Shown: piece by piece, positions 21,826 to 33,917 of the stretch
Layout of the letters: every line of letters starts with the position of its first letter
Numbering within the stretch: the stretch's first letter is position 1
From: Ovis canadensis
Taxonomy: Eukaryota > Chordata > Mammalia > Artiodactyla > Bovidae
Direction of reading: 5' to 3'
NCBI RefSeq assembly: GCF_042477335.2
Contig: NC_091250.1
Location: 62,441,384 to 62,505,383, forward strand
Length of the DNA: 64,000 bases
Made by a program: the position numbers and the translations under genes
The notes under the pieces: generated by a model
Databases searched by the model: none
Told to the model about the DNA's origin: nothing
Seen by the model: the letters and a program-made list of their open reading frames with translations, nothing else

Positions 21826-23620
21826 TTCAGGAGAGAGAGGGAGAGGGAGGAGAGAGGGAGTGGTAGAGGGGAAAGCATACTGCAGCTTGCAGATGGGGAG
21901 CACCCCAAGTTTTTCCCTTTCACATAGTAAAAAGGATAAACTGATCACATACCTGTAGAAACAATTATGGTTTCTCAGAAAAAGTGTTGAGGCTAAGCAA
22001 TGATCAACAAGCATTCAAGGAGCGAGTTTATTGGCTGCAGGTATGTTTCTTGTTTGTTGATTTTTACTTCACTGGGACTAAAACCTGAGCATTTTGAGAT
22101 GCCTGTGGACAAGCAGCAGAGCTAGCTACCCAGCTGGTGAGGTTTCGCTCTCCCGGATGACTCCAGTGAGCGACGTAACCTGACACAGTATACCAGGGCT
22201 CTGGGTGGCTGCAGCTAATCCGCAATTCTTTCTGCACTCCTACCACACTCAGAAAACCCTACAGGGACCATCTGGGAGCTGGGCTCGGGGAACAGGGACT
22301 CAAAGATGTGGGTCGTTCCATCCCAAGGAAGTTATGGCTTCCCAACCTCAGGTGCCCACCATCCACAAAAGAGATTTCTGTAAGAAGTAGACCCTATCAT
22401 AAGAGCTCTCAGTCTCACATATTCAATGGGGGAAGATCACATAACTAGTTACTCAACTTAACAGGTACTTGCAAATCACCTGCTCTGTTCCCTCTGTGAA
22501 TAAACAAAGCCGAAATGCAAATGGTGAACACCCTGTGTTGGACCAGGACTCCTGAGCAGTGTGGGTCTCATGCCAGTGGAGGGTTTCCATCACTGGAGGG
22601 TTTCCATCTCCCATCTTTAACTTGGTGGGTTATTATCCAGTTATTCTGATTTCTTTAAGCATATGTGACATCCTACCTCTGCTTAGATGTTTCTGCCAAC
22701 CTGACTTCCCCGGTATGCTAATGGGTAGACAAAACTGAAAGAGATAAGAGAGAGATAGGTCTTTACAGTTAAGCACAGGGCCCATGTGCAACTCTCTGAA
22801 CTGTGCAGTGTTTGCATATTTCTGGGATGTTTTTCGCCTCTGACTTCTGCAGTTGCCTTCTGTTACTGGGGATTCCCTAACCACCAAACTGTAATTTCTG
22901 CAATTCAGGGGCTCACAAAGGTTTTTGTTTGTGCTTCAGATCACAAAGTACAAGCATTCAGAGTCTAGTATCTGCAGCTTAAAAACTCTTTAAGGTTTTA
23001 GTTTCATAAAACAAAGTGACTGCCTATGAGGTATGATTTTCCATTAATGTTGGAACTGCCCAAGAGCCTCCACATACCCCTCCTCAAACCGGCTTATGCC
23101 TGGAGTTCTGCCTGTAGAGACTCATTGGTCAGTAAAAGAGTAATTTACCTGGACTGTACAGGTAGACTTCAGACCTCTGTAAGTTCTTGAGGTTAAACAC
23201 AAAGTCTGTATGCATTTGCCCATTTTTAGCCCTGAAGAGAGGCACTTTAGGTCTTTGCTGGTTCCCAAAAGTATCAGTAACCCCCCAGAAGTTTAAGAAT
23301 GATTGCTTTTTCTGGTAAGATGTTTTAAGTTATTTACTATTGAATGTTCTGGAAAACACATAAATGAAAAGACAATCATAAATTTTATATGTCACAAAGA
23401 GAGCCAACTGGAAACTTTGCCTAAGATATTTTCTAGAAAAACAAACAATGATTTTATTAGTTTTGCTCTCATTCTTTATTCAAAACAAAATATCTGCATT
23501 CTTGAGAGAGCTGATCACAACACAGATGTGACCTTTTCATTCTTCACTTCAAAAGTAAGGCCTGAGTACAGGACTAAGGAGGATTCTGAACCTGACTCTA
23601 GAAAATGTTATTTCTAAGAA
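21826..23620. other. Unassigned, largely repeat-free sequence
   Basis: About 1.8 kb. A GA-rich tract is at 21830-21862. A tandem doublet of TGGAGGGTTTCCATC lies at about 22576-22608. No exon, RNA gene or named transposon was recognised. Confidence 0.45.
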
Positions 23621-23637
23621 CAGTAAGTAAGTAAGTA

Positions 23638-23838
23638 AGTGAAGTCTCTCAGTCATGTCCGAGTCTTTGCGACCCCATGGACAGTAGCCTGCATCAGGCT
23701 CCTTTGTCCCTGGGATTTTCTAGGCAAGAGTACTGGAGTGGGTTGCCATTTCCTTCTCCAAGGAATCTTCCCGACCCAAGGATCGAACCCAGGTCTCTTG
23801 CATTGTAGACAGACGCTTTTTACCGTCTGAGCCAACAG
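23638..23838 (-). mobile_element. Bov-tA SINE with AAGT-repeat tail
   Basis: On the plus strand an AGTA repeat (23622-23640, the tail in reverse) leads into GTCTCTCAGTCATGTCCGAG. The element ends in GACCCAAGGATCGAACCC and the TGAGCCAACAGAGG head. Confidence 0.9.
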
Positions 23839-23839
23839 A

Positions 23840-24060
23840 GGTGGTCAAATTTCTGTAAAGAGTCAGTAGTAGATGCTGTCAGCTTTTTTGGTCCTTGTGG
23901 TCTCTGCTGCTTTGTGCTCCTCAGTTGTGCTGCTTTGTGGAAAGCAGCCATAGACAACATGTAAACAAATGGAAGCGGTGATGTTTCAATAAAACTTTCC
24001 TTACAAAAACAAGTGGTGGACCAGATCTGGCCCACAGCAGCAGTTTGCTGATCCCTGTCT
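23840..24060 (+). mobile_element. MER3-like hAT DNA transposon remnant
   Basis: GGTCCTTGTGGTCTCTGCTG, AAAGCAGCCATAGACAACATG, TTTCAATAAAACTTTCCTTAC and CCAGATCTGGCCCACAGC. It is a better preserved copy than the one at 3205-3430. Confidence 0.7.
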
Positions 24061-24219
24061 TAAAGGTTTAAAGATGCTATTGAATAAAAATAATAAGACT
24101 CACATATTTGCCAGGTTTATGATATATACCAATGTCAAGGTACTTTGTGAAAAATGAAATGTCTGATTATATTATTATATTGATTGTTGCATTGGAATGG
24201 AAGTAATTTCAACAAGTTA

Positions 24220-25325
24220 TTCTGCAAGTCAGGCAAGCCATGCATTACATTAAATATCTGACAATTAAACTCCATAACTCCACACGCCACCATCAACAAA
24301 ACGAAAAGACAGCCTACCAAGTGGGGGGAAATATTTGCAAATGATATGATCAACAAGGGGTTAATATCCAAAATATATAAACAACTCATGCATGCGTAGA
24401 TGCTAAGTCACTTCAGTTGTGTCTGATTCTGTGCAACCCCGTGGACTGTAGCCCACCAAGCTCCTAAGTCCATGGGATTTCCCAAGCATGCATACTGGAG
24501 TGGGTTGCCATTTCCTTCTCCAGGGGATCTTTCTGACCCAGGGATCAAACTCATATATCTTGTGTCTCCTGCACTGGCTTTACCACTAGCCCACATGGGA
24601 AGTCCAGGCACATGAAAAGATGCTCAACATCATTAACTATCAGAGAAATGCATATCAAAACCACAATGAGATATCACCTCATGCCTCATGACATACCTCA
24701 TGGCTGTCATCAAAAAGAGCTCAGATAACAAATGTAGATGAGGATGTAGAGAAAAGGGAACCCTCATACACTGTTTGTGGGAATGTAAATTGGTGCGGCC
24801 TCTGTGCAAAACAGAATGGAAGTTCTTCAAAAAACTAAAAGGAGCTGCAAGAGATAAATGGATAAAGAAGATATACATACATACACACACAATCAGAAAA
24901 AAGAATGAAATTTTGCCATTTGCAACAATGCAGAGGGACCTGGAAATTATTTTGCTAAGTGAAATAAGTCTTACATATTAGTGTACATGATATCACTTAT
25001 GTGTGGAATCTAAAACACAAAACAAATGAATGCATATAACAAAATGGAAACGGATTCCAGATATAGAAAACAAACTACTGCTTACCGGTGAGGAGTGGGA
25101 AGAGGGGAGGAGCAAGAGAGCAGTAGGGGATTAAAAGGTACAAATTACTGTGCATAAAATAAAGAAGCTACACGGATATATTGTATGGCACAGGGAATAT
25201 AGCTAATCTTTTATTAAAACTTTAAATAGAGTAGAATCTATAAAAATATTGAACCATCACATTGGACACCTGAAACCAATATAACATTGTACATCAACTA
25301 CACTTCAATTAAAAAAAGATAAATA
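24220..25325 (+). mobile_element. L1 3' part (ORF2 end and 3' UTR), split by a Bov-tA
   Basis: ACGAAAAGACAGCCTACC and ATCCAAAATATATAAACAAC come before the SINE. ATCAAAACCACAATGAGATA, AGGGAACCCTCATACACTG and TACATCAACTACACTTCAAT come after it, with an A-rich end near 25310-25325. Many stops; an old copy. Confidence 0.85.
24388..24604 (-). mobile_element. Bov-tA SINE nested in L1
   Basis: From GCATGCGTAGATGCTAAGTC to AGCCCACATGGGAAGTCC. A pre-existing L1 sentence is broken exactly at its ends. Confidence 0.9.
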
Positions 25326-26097
25326 AAAGACATAGCTTAAAAAGAACAAAAGATTTAGACATATCTGATTTTTCCAGGGCATAATACAAAAATAAAACTG
25401 GATCCTTTAAACCATGATTTGTCTCCATGCACCTCAAGGAAATTGTATTTTTGGCAAATGATGACAGTAAAATAACCCTTTTGCCCTCAGGCCTCACTCC
25501 AGGTGGGGAATCCCTCCCTGATCCTCCACAGGTAGACTTCTGTTTTTTCTAGAAACCTGATATCCTTTAGAATCATAGGCTTTTGGCATCACAAATGCGA
25601 GCAGGCAGCGCCTGCCTGCCAGGCTTCAGGCTGCTGCTTGTCCAACAGGGGAGAAAAGAAATCCTTGTGATGCTCCCAAAGTCTGCAGTTTCTTTCATTT
25701 CTAAAGCAAGATGACAGAAACCCTGGACCTCTTTTTACTTTCTGCATTCGAAATAATGAGTCACTTTATCTTCCTGTTTAATATTTAGTTTTGCATGCTG
25801 TTTGGTTAGAACATTTCATATCTGCACAGTATCAGATTGTGAGGTTTGAACAAATGAGCTAAGAGGTTAAGGGAAAGGGCTGGAATGGGCACCAAATGAA
25901 TCAGAGACAAGTCAATCCAAAGACCATCACAGAGCTCATCAAAACTGAAATCACTCTCTCTGGAAAACAGACTCCCTCAGAACGAGTGAGTGCTAACTGA
26001 CCTACAGGAAAAACAGCCAAAATGTATGTAAGCTCTGCCTACTGTCTGCAGGAGCAAACAGCAGTTGCAAACAGCAGTTGCAAACACACAGAGACAA
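25326..26097. other. Unassigned sequence
   Basis: No gene or named repeat was recognised. A 14-bp tandem doublet GCAGTTGCAAACA is at about 26060-26088. Confidence 0.45.
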
Positions 26098-26297
26098 AAG
26101 TGAAAGTGAAGTCGCTCAGTCGTGTCCAACTCTTTGCGACCCCATGGACACCAGACTCCTCCGTCCATGGGATTTTCTAGGCAAGAGTACTGGAGTGGGT
26201 TGCCATTTCCTTCTCCAGGGAACTTCCCAACCCAGGGATTGAACCCAGGTCTCCCACATTGTAGACAGATGCTTTACCGTCTGAGCCACCCGGGAAG
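26098..26297 (-). mobile_element. Bov-tA SINE
   Basis: GTGAAAGTGAAGTCGCTCAG to CTGAGCCACCCGGGAAG, full length in reverse. Confidence 0.95.
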
Positions 26298-26319
26298 TAA
26301 CAAGGGACGATTTTACAAT

Positions 26320-26537
26320 GCTGTGCTGTGCTTAGTCTCTCGGCCATGTCCGACTCTTTTCGATCCCATGGACAGACTCCTCTAAGACTCCTCTGTCCAT
26401 GGGAATTCTCTAGGCCAGAATACTGGAGTGGGTTGCCATTCCCTTCTCCAGGGTACCTTCCCAACCCAGGGATAGAACCCAGGTCTCCCAAGTTGCAGGT
26501 GGATTCTTTACTGTTTGAGCCACCAGGGAAGCCTGAT
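26320..26537 (-). mobile_element. Bov-tA SINE with 9-bp TSD
   Basis: A second reverse copy only about 20 bp after the previous one. The duplication TTTTACAAT is at 26311-26319 and 26538-26546. It contains a small internal duplication of the GACTCCTC block (about 26373-26392). Confidence 0.9.
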
Positions 26538-26659
26538 TTTTACAATACACTGCCCAATAGCAGATTTAAGCTGACATGAGTAGCCAGACTTCACACATGC
26601 CAAAGACGTAGAGGGTACAAGAGAGAAATTAGGGGTGCAATGCAGGTGCAAGAGTCAGT

Positions 26660-26960
26660 AGGAAGGAAAGATTTTTTTAAGTTAAGCTTATTAAAGCATA
26701 ATTTACAAGCAGTTAAATCACCCTCTTGAGAGTACAATTCTGTGAGTTTTGACAAACACATATAATCAGGAAACAGGATTTCCATCACCATAAAATATTC
26801 TCTTGTGCCCTTCGTAGTCAACCCCTCTGGGGAGTCCCAGCCCCTCCCAAACACTGACTTGATTTGTGTCCCTACACATATATGGGGTCTCTGTTTTTGC
26901 CTTTTCCGGAATATCAGATAAATGGAAACATCCAGTGGGTAGCAGAAAAAGTGACATTTT
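26660..26960 (-). mobile_element. L1M-type 3' UTR remnant
   Basis: TAAAGCATAATTTACAAGC, GAGAGTACAATTCTGTGAG, CAGGATTTCCATCACC and GGAATATCAGATAAATGGAA follow the old L1M 3' UTR in reverse. Confidence 0.55.
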
Positions 26961-27144
26961 AATCTCAAGCAAAGAGGAGTGTTTTAGAGATCAAATGTCT
27001 ATAAAGCATCTTAAGACAGACAGGGCAGTTGGTAAAGGTGGCCTGTGCCATAAAATCTGCCATGGATAACGGAACTTCCTGTGTTATTTCCACACAAACT
27101 TGCCAAAATGAATACCACCATATGGATTCCCATTGTCTTTTAAG

Positions 27145-27850
27145 ATAAAATCCAGATTCTAGAATGTAGCTTACCAGGCCTTCCTCCAGAACGATGTTTG
27201 TTGCCTCCTCCAGCCCCGTCTTCCCCATTTTCCTCTTTCCCATTCTCCACTTCAGAATCTCTGTGCCGACCACCCTGCCACACACTGGTTCTTTCGCTCG
27301 CAGCCCGCTCTCTATCACCTCTGGACCTTTGTATATGAGTTTCTATCAAGTGCCTCTTCCCCTGACCCCTACCTCTTTGGCTTCAGACTTTAGCTTCCTC
27401 TAGAAGCACTTCCTGACCCTCCCAGTTTGCTTTAAACACCATTCTTGTGTGGGCTCCCACACTTGAACTTCCCCTATCTTAGTGCTCATCAAGCTACATT
27501 GTATGATAGTGAAAGTGAAAGTCGCTCAGTCGTGCCCGACTCTTTGCGACCCCATGGACTGTACAGTCCATCTAGGCCAGAATACTGGACTAGGTAGCCT
27601 TTCCCTTCTCCAGGGGATCTTCCCGACCCAGGAATCAAACTGGGGTCTCATGCATTGTGTGTGGATTCTTTGCCAACTGAGTTATCAGGAAAGCCCACAT
27701 TGTATGATCAGTGCAGATTTAATGGTGTGTCTCCCCAATGAGATGTTACATTCCATGGAGCTTCAGGGGAACCGAAGTGCAGGCTGTCCTACTCATAGCT
27801 GTATCTTCAGCACCTAGCATGGTGCCTGGCACAAAGTCATTTCTCAGCTT
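27145..27850 (+). mobile_element. L2 LINE 3' remnant, split by a Bov-tA
   Basis: AAAATCCAGATTCTAG, CTTACCAGGCCTTCCTCC, GCACTTCCTGACCCTCCC and, after the SINE, CTGTATCTTCAGCACCTAGC and GGTGCCTGGCACAAAGTC. This is the L2 3' end order. Confidence 0.8.
27508..27696 (-). mobile_element. Bov-tA SINE in L2, 12-bp TSD
   Basis: AGTGAAAGTGAAAGTCGCTC to CTGAGTTATCAGGAAAGCC. The duplication ACATTGTATGAT is at 27496-27507 and 27697-27708. Confidence 0.95.
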
Positions 27851-28596
27851 TAAACTGAGTCAAAGAGACAAATACAATGCAGACAAGATTCAGAAGAGGG
27901 AGTGTTTCTTTTAGCTAGGGATGGTGAAGGGGCAGGGAGGTAGGAATTAAGAACTGCTTTAGGAAATGCATGGAGTTTGCACAGGGCTCTTGTCAAGTAA
28001 TTGCCAGTGGTCTCACAGCCCCATTCTGCTCTGGAGAGGTAAGTTTGAGTGCCTAAAAATTATATTTCCTAGACTCTCTTGTGAGCAGGGCCCAGGAGGG
28101 AATCAAAGGCAGGAGAGGGAAGAGTCCTGCTCTGGATCTGAGAGTGAGGTGGTTGCTGGGGCTACTGCAGGGATGGGGGTCCAGACTGTGGCAACCCAGA
28201 CGAAGGCAGTGTCATTTCAGCAGTTCCAGACTGGTCCAGGCAGCACCCCTTTGGCAAACCCGGAACTGAGAAGCAGCACAGTAGCAGGTATGGACTGAGG
28301 GGTTTAGACCAAGGGCACCTAGTTGTGGTTTCTGTCATTCCTCAGCTTCCCCCATCTCACCTTTTGCTCTTCCACCACTTTCAGCATTTTTGCAACCAAT
28401 TCCCTGTATTAAAATTCCTCGTGTTTGAAATACCCAAAGTAGTTTCCATTCTCCTTCCTGGATCCAGACCAATATTGTCGAAAAATCAGAAAAAAGGTGA
28501 AGACAGAAAGCTATTCTGTTGGGAGAGATTGCCATGAGCAAAAGTCCAGAGTTGAAAGAGTTTGGAGGAACTTTAGGAGAACACAAAATAGCCCAG
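27851..28596. other. Unassigned sequence
   Basis: No gene or named repeat was recognised. A 110-codon ORF at 27966-28298 overlaps another frame and has no domain. Confidence 0.45.
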
Positions 28597-28612
28597 TTTG
28601 GCTGAGGTATAG

Positions 28613-28893
28613 CTCAGCTGGTAAAGAATCCACCTGTAATGCAGGAGACACTGGTTTGATTCCTGGATTGGGAAGATCTGCTAGAGAAGGGATAGGCTAC
28701 CCACTCCAGTATTTTGGGGCTTCCCTGGTGGCTCAGCCTGTAAAGAATCTGCCTGCAATGTGGGAGACCTGGGTTCAATCCCTGGGTTGGGAAGATCCCC
28801 TGGAGAAGGGAATGGCTCCCCACTCCAGTATTCTGGCCTATACAGTCCATGGAGTCACAAAGAGTCAGACACGACTGAGAGACTTTCACTTCT
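28613..28893 (+). mobile_element. Bov-tA SINE dimer with 16-bp TSD
   Basis: A partial first unit (to about 28716) is followed by a full second unit ending GAGAGACTTTCACTTC. The 16-bp duplication TTTGGCTGAGGTATAG (28597-28612 and 28894-28909) encloses both units, proving they inserted together as one composite. Confidence 0.95.
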
Positions 28894-28909
28894 TTTGGCT
28901 GAGGTATAG

Positions 28910-29806
28910 TGATTAAATGGGAGAATGGCAAGAGAAAAGGCACAGAGGCATACAAAGCCTATGGTGTGGAAGAACTCAGATACTGGTAGAAACGCCTGTA
29001 CTGGGTCTGGTGAACAAGGAGATTCACTGAGGCTTTGAGTCAAGCGCTCTGATTGGAGATGGGCATGAGACGACTGTTCTGCTTAGTGGTGGGTGGGATG
29101 AATTGGAAAGAAGGGAAGGATGCAAAAACTAGCATCCTGTAAATACTATTAGTATTAGTATTTAGAGGCTGCGAGGCTTTGTTGGATGAGGTGAACAAGA
29201 GAGGAAAAACCAAATGGTACCACAATTTCCCCCTATTTAATTAAGAGAAAAGTGGAGGTATTAGGTGAGTCAAGAAGAATTAAAGTGACAGGGAAGCTGC
29301 GGAAGGCAGAAAATGGCAAGTGGCATCTGCAAAGCAGTTTGAGTTTTCACCTGTGGTCGCATTTGGTTTCAATTCCAGTTTCCTTGCTTTTCCATTATAC
29401 TGCTTGTTGATCTTTGTCTACAGCTTGACAAAGAGGTTGGGTTAATATGACATGACTTTGATAGTCATTTGCACAGAAGAGAGAATCAAAAACCTAATGC
29501 TGGATAAGATGACTAAAGATGAGAGTGGAGAAGCCAGCCCCACAAGGATGCCTGTGGGCAGGTGGGTAGGAGAATGAAGTTTTGGATGTGAGAGAAGAGA
29601 GGTAGAGAGGTAGTTGGCGTGTAGATGGCAGGAGGACCAAGGCAGTTCTGTGCCACGCAAGCCAAGAAAGAAGAAGGCTCGATGAAAAATGGGACTTGCC
29701 AAGACTGTCACCTCCTGCAAAGTGTTAAAAAGCATAAAGGTTGAAGAAACATCCTTGGGATTTGCACATATCGGTTTGAGTGATGTCGCAGGGACAGAAT
29801 CTAGGT
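28910..29806. other. Unassigned; possibly ancient repeat
   Basis: GA-rich sequence whose style (GGTTGGGTTAATATGACATG, GCAGGTGGGTAGGAGAATG) recalls the old repeat at 43010-44010, but it is too diverged to assign. No gene was seen. Confidence 0.35.
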
Positions 29807-29816
29807 TTCTAATGGC

Positions 29817-30039
29817 TGTGTGTGTGCTAAGTTGATTCAGTCACGTCCCACTCTCTGCAACCCCATGGACTGTAGCCCATCAGCTTCTCTGTCCGTGGGA
29901 TTCTCCAGGCAAGAATACTGGAGTGGGTTGCCATGCCCTGCTCCAGCGGATCTTCCCAACCCAGGGATCAAAACTGGATCTCCTGCAGCTCCTGCATTTC
30001 AGGTGGATTCTTTATCACTGAGCCACTGGGAAAGCCCAC
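29817..30039 (-). mobile_element. Bov-tA SINE with 10-bp TSD
   Basis: TGTGTGTGTGCTAAGTTG to GAGCCACTGGGAAAGCCCA. The duplication TTCTAATGGC is at 29807-29816 and 30040-30049. Confidence 0.95.
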
Positions 30040-30312
30040 TTCTAATGGCGAGAGGGGCTGAATAATGAGGAAGTAAGACAGCGAGAATGCATATTTACCA
30101 TCCTCCTGACTCCTTCTGCATCCATTTTCTCTGTCTACCACAAAACCATTCTCTCTTACACCTCAGTCCCTTGCCCACAGCTCCCCACACCACCTTCATC
30201 CAAGTCTAGGATGGGTCCACTGTAGGAATTATGCATACAAAGCCAGCTCGCTGACTTTCAACTTTGGACTTCATGAAGATAGTATCAGCTTATTGTGGAG
30301 GCCAAAGCTATT

Positions 30313-30512
30313 AGGCTTCCCTCATAGCTCAGTTGGTAAAGAATCTGTATGCAATGCAGGAAACTCAGGTCGGAAAGATCCCCTGGAGAAAGAAATGGCA
30401 ACCCACTCCAGTATTCTTGTCTGGAGAATCCCATGGATAGAGGAGCCTAGCAGGCTACAGTCCATGGAGTCGGAAGAGTCGGACACAACTTAGCAAAAAA
30501 AAATCACCACCA
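30313..30512 (+). mobile_element. Bov-tA SINE with 11-bp TSD
   Basis: AGGCTTCCCTCATAGCTC to GGACACAACTTAGCAAAAAA, with an A-rich and CAC-rich tail. About 10 bp of the tRNA-like region is missing near 30370. The duplication CCAAAGCTATT is at 30302-30312 and 30513-30523. Confidence 0.95.
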
Positions 30513-30523
30513 CCAAAGCTATT

Positions 30524-31800
30524 TATTAGCATCAAAGAATGGTGCTCAACGGTGTAGATTAATGACCCTTAAAATTATGCTTAGGGGTTTTCCCTAGAGA
30601 CAACTAATAGTTAATTAAATAAAGGCACGTTGCCTTCTACAACTTCATTAAAAAAACAGAAGAATTATGCAGCTCTCCCCTCCCCTCCTTTGTTTTTTGA
30701 ATAAAGTGTAGCTTGTCTCATGTACTTGACATCTACTCAAAGTCACAAAAATCTCATCAATATATACTTTTAAGCGCCGAAAGCTGCCTGTGTACAAAAG
30801 ACCTGGCTGAACTCTGAAGAATACACTCTAAATACTTAGTGAGAGGAGGCCACGGAGGGAGTGAGCAGGCTTCCTGTATTTTCAGACTAGCGGAAGCCAA
30901 GGTTAAAATCTGATTACTTTGCAAGTATTCCAAAACTTGACGTAAATCACTTCATACAAGTCCATTAACAAATCAGAGCGTCTCCAGTAACACTGAGCCA
31001 GAGGTACTCAACCCTCATGATTCTGGTAAGTTCCGCTTTGGGGATAAAGTATACTTGCCCAAATTAGACCTTTCATAAAATGTAGAACCCACTAAATCCA
31101 AACCTAACTAGTTCATGGTAAAATATCAGCCTCTAAGACTCATTCTGTATGGAAAAACAAGCCTGCAAAATATCCCAACAATGGTGCAGTAGGTGGAAAC
31201 AGATGTCATCATTTATTTTAAGATTAGTTTATTCAACAATTGAAAGGGAGAATGTTGCTTATTCTACATAACAGCTTAAGATTTGAGTAGTTTACTTTTT
31301 TTTTTAATTTTTAATACAGGGCTATCAAATAGTTTTCTAGATTTTTTAAAGCAGTGTCTAAATGTTAGACTCTGTGTTGTCCTGCCATATTAAAAAGAAA
31401 ATCAGGTTTTTCCATACTATACTATGTTGCCATGGGATAAAATATTTTAAAGTAACTTACAAAAAAACAACCTCTGCCTTTCTCTCCAATGGCCTAATTT
31501 TATTTTTTCTAACTGCCAATATGAAGCAATAAATACTCATGATTGGTATCTTTAACACTGAGCAGTGAAATCTCAGTTAATTTCCACTTATGGTCTTGAA
31601 GTGATTTTTTTCCCCCCAAGTGTAAAATTTCAAACAGAGATCTTGCTTCATGTCATGTTGCTTTCCTTCTTTATTTAGATATAGAGAGTGTGTGGGAAGG
31701 AGGACGAGGGAGGGATATAGAGAGCCGGGAGGGTTCAAACCACTTTTCTATCACCCTCCTTTATGACAAAAAAAAAAAAAAAAAAAGTGCTTGAAAAATG
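30524..31800. other. Repeat-poor AT-rich block
   Basis: Nearly 1.3 kb without a recognised transposon, which is unusual in this window. It has TAATTAAATAAA-type motifs near 30610 and ACTTGACGTAAATCAC near 30934. A 19-A run is at 31768-31786. No exon was seen. Confidence 0.4.
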
Positions 31801-31804
31801 AGTC

Positions 31805-31995
31805 CTTAGCCTTGCTGACTCAACTTCATCACCTCCCATTCACTTCACAACCCACTGCCATCTGGCTCCCATCCCGGTGGCCCCATTCAGACTGTTCGAA
31901 TGCAGATGTTGCTAGCGGTTTCCCACTTGCAGAATCCAGTGATCCATTTCTAGGCCCCCTCCTACCTGACCTTTCTGCAGATTGGACAGGCTGAG
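31805..31995 (+). mobile_element. L2 LINE internal remnant
   Basis: ACAACCCACTGCCATCTGG, CTCCCATCCCGGTGGC and CCTACCTGACCTTTCTGCAG resemble the L2 ORF region around the DLSAAFD motif. It is diverged. Confidence 0.5.
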
Positions 31996-32420
31996 GGAGC
32001 CGAGGTTCTGATCTCAGCGCCCACGGTGATTGGTTGGGGGAAATGGGTCCTGGCAAGGCTGCCCAAGTTAGAGCCCAGTGAGTCCCCGGAAGGTGGTTCA
32101 GCTCATCGTTGATTGATTTTGGCTATGGTGGAGTGTATTCACGGTGTTGTTAAAGCTCTAAATTTGTTAAAGAAAAACTTGTTTGTTATGAGAATGCTTC
32201 CCATTTCTAAATATTGGCTCAAATTTTTAAAAATGAGTGTGAAACAAGCAACCATCAGTAGACCTCCCGGGAGAAGCCTCCGCTGGAGATGGTCCTCTGC
32301 GGCTCTTGGCATCTGCGCTTACCTCTCTCTCCTTGTTTATCTCCGCCTTGTTTCCGCTTTCATTTCTGTGTCTGATTTTCACCTACTCTCTCATGTGAGG
32401 GCGCCCCAGTCTTCCTTCTT

Positions 32421-32511
32421 GCTGTGGCTAAGTCACTTCAGTCGTGTCCGACTCCATGTGACCTCATAGACGGCAGCCCACCAGGCTCCCCCGTCCCTGG
32501 GATTCTCCAGG
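32421..32511 (-). mobile_element. Bov-A SINE fragment
   Basis: GCTAAGTCACTTCAGTCGTG to TCCCTGGGATTCTCCAGG. Only the 3' part of a Bov-A unit is present. Confidence 0.85.
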
Positions 32512-33566
32512 CTTGGCTCCCTTCTATTTTCTCATCTTCTTGGGTGATACCACAGGCTTAGGGCTGGCTCTACAGGTTTGTAATTATTAATAGTACAGTT
32601 CAAAGAGTCCCCCACTTGGGGTTTCATACTACTCTCTTGAGAATCTTAGGCCGTTTTTGATTTTGTGTTTGGGAGCGAAGTCTGATGGGACAATGGGAGC
32701 TTGTGCTGAAGGCTTGGCATCTCAGTTTAGGTGCCTTCTCTCCTCCTCTGCCTCCCTACCCTTGCACCCTGGGTCCTGCCTGCTCTCCTCTTCCCCCCCT
32801 TCTGCCCAAACTGCTACTGCCCTCCACCCTGGCAGGGATCTGAGCACAGGTGTAAGAGGGTTGGGGTCACAACCAGTGGCATCTCAGGGGTACAGCCTGG
32901 CTGGTTGCTCTGCCCACCTCAGGTTGACAACCCTGCAGCTCCTTCAGTGGGTGATTGGCCAGAGCCTCCCTCTCGCCACCTGTAATTCAAATACGCAGGA
33001 TACCCTGACACAAAGGATACAGCCTTGTGGTACCCTTGGGGTTGCCTCTCTGCCATGGGTTGGTCTGTGGAAATGGGAGATGCCTGACTTGATTTCCGAA
33101 CTCCCTATTGAGGTATGGCCTTTAAGCAGGGGGATGGGAGGGTCCACTGGTGGGAGGGGGAAGATGGTAGCCATGATGCAGAACTTTCCAGTCCCAAGGC
33201 AGAATCCCCAGGACCTTTGAGGCACTGAACTTACCCTTTAAGTACCTCCAGATCCTTAGGGCCCACGCTGTGCTGGGGGAACCTTTTCTTCTTAACTTTC
33301 CTGAGTCTGGCTAGTATTTATTTTTTTCTGAGCAGCTTGAGGCACCCTCCAGGTCCAGCCAGAAATATAAATTGCATAATTTCAGTGATTCCATGTAAGC
33401 TAAACATTCTGATATCTACATTTAGAACTGGTGTTGCACAATATAAAGATGAATGGTAAATTCATGCCAATGATTTTAAATTTTATTTATTTAGAAGAAC
33501 ATTAAATAGCAAATAAAAACCACCATGACATGCTGAGACTGGAAAAACGAAAATGCTTTGTGTTTT
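32512..33566. other. Unassigned, locally GC-rich sequence
   Basis: A 187-codon plus ORF (32657-33220) is the longest non-transposon ORF before STIM2. It is rich in Leu, Ser and Gly, overlaps ORFs on both strands and has no recognisable domain. A diverged LTR is possible, but I could not find its ends. Confidence 0.35.
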
Positions 33567-33917
33567 CAGTTCAGTTCATTTCAGTCGCTCGGTCGTGTCT
33601 GACTCTTTGAGACCCCATGAATCGCAGCATGCCAGGCCTCCCTGTCCATCACCAACTCCTGGAGTTCACTCAGACTCACGGCCATCGAGTCCGTGATGCC
33701 ATCCAGCCATCTTATCCTCTGTCGTCCCCTTCTACTCCTGCCCCCAATCCCTCCCAACATCAGAGTCTTTTCCAATGAGTCAACTCTTCGAATGAGGTGG
33801 CCAAAGTACTGGAGTTTCAGCTTTAGCATCATTCCTTCCAAAGAACACCCAGGACTGATCTCCTTCAGAATGGACTGGTTGGATCTCCTTGCAGTCCAAG
33901 GGGACTCTCAAGAGTCT
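33567..33917 (-). mobile_element. BovB 3' fragment
   Basis: TTCAGTTCAGTTCATTTCAG at the terminus, through the C-terminal RT region in reverse, to CTCTCAAGAGTCTTGG. Confidence 0.9.

Noticed and set aside
32657..33220. 187-codon ORF as a novel gene
   Set aside because: No domain, overlapping ORFs on both strands, low-complexity composition, no promoter or splice evidence.
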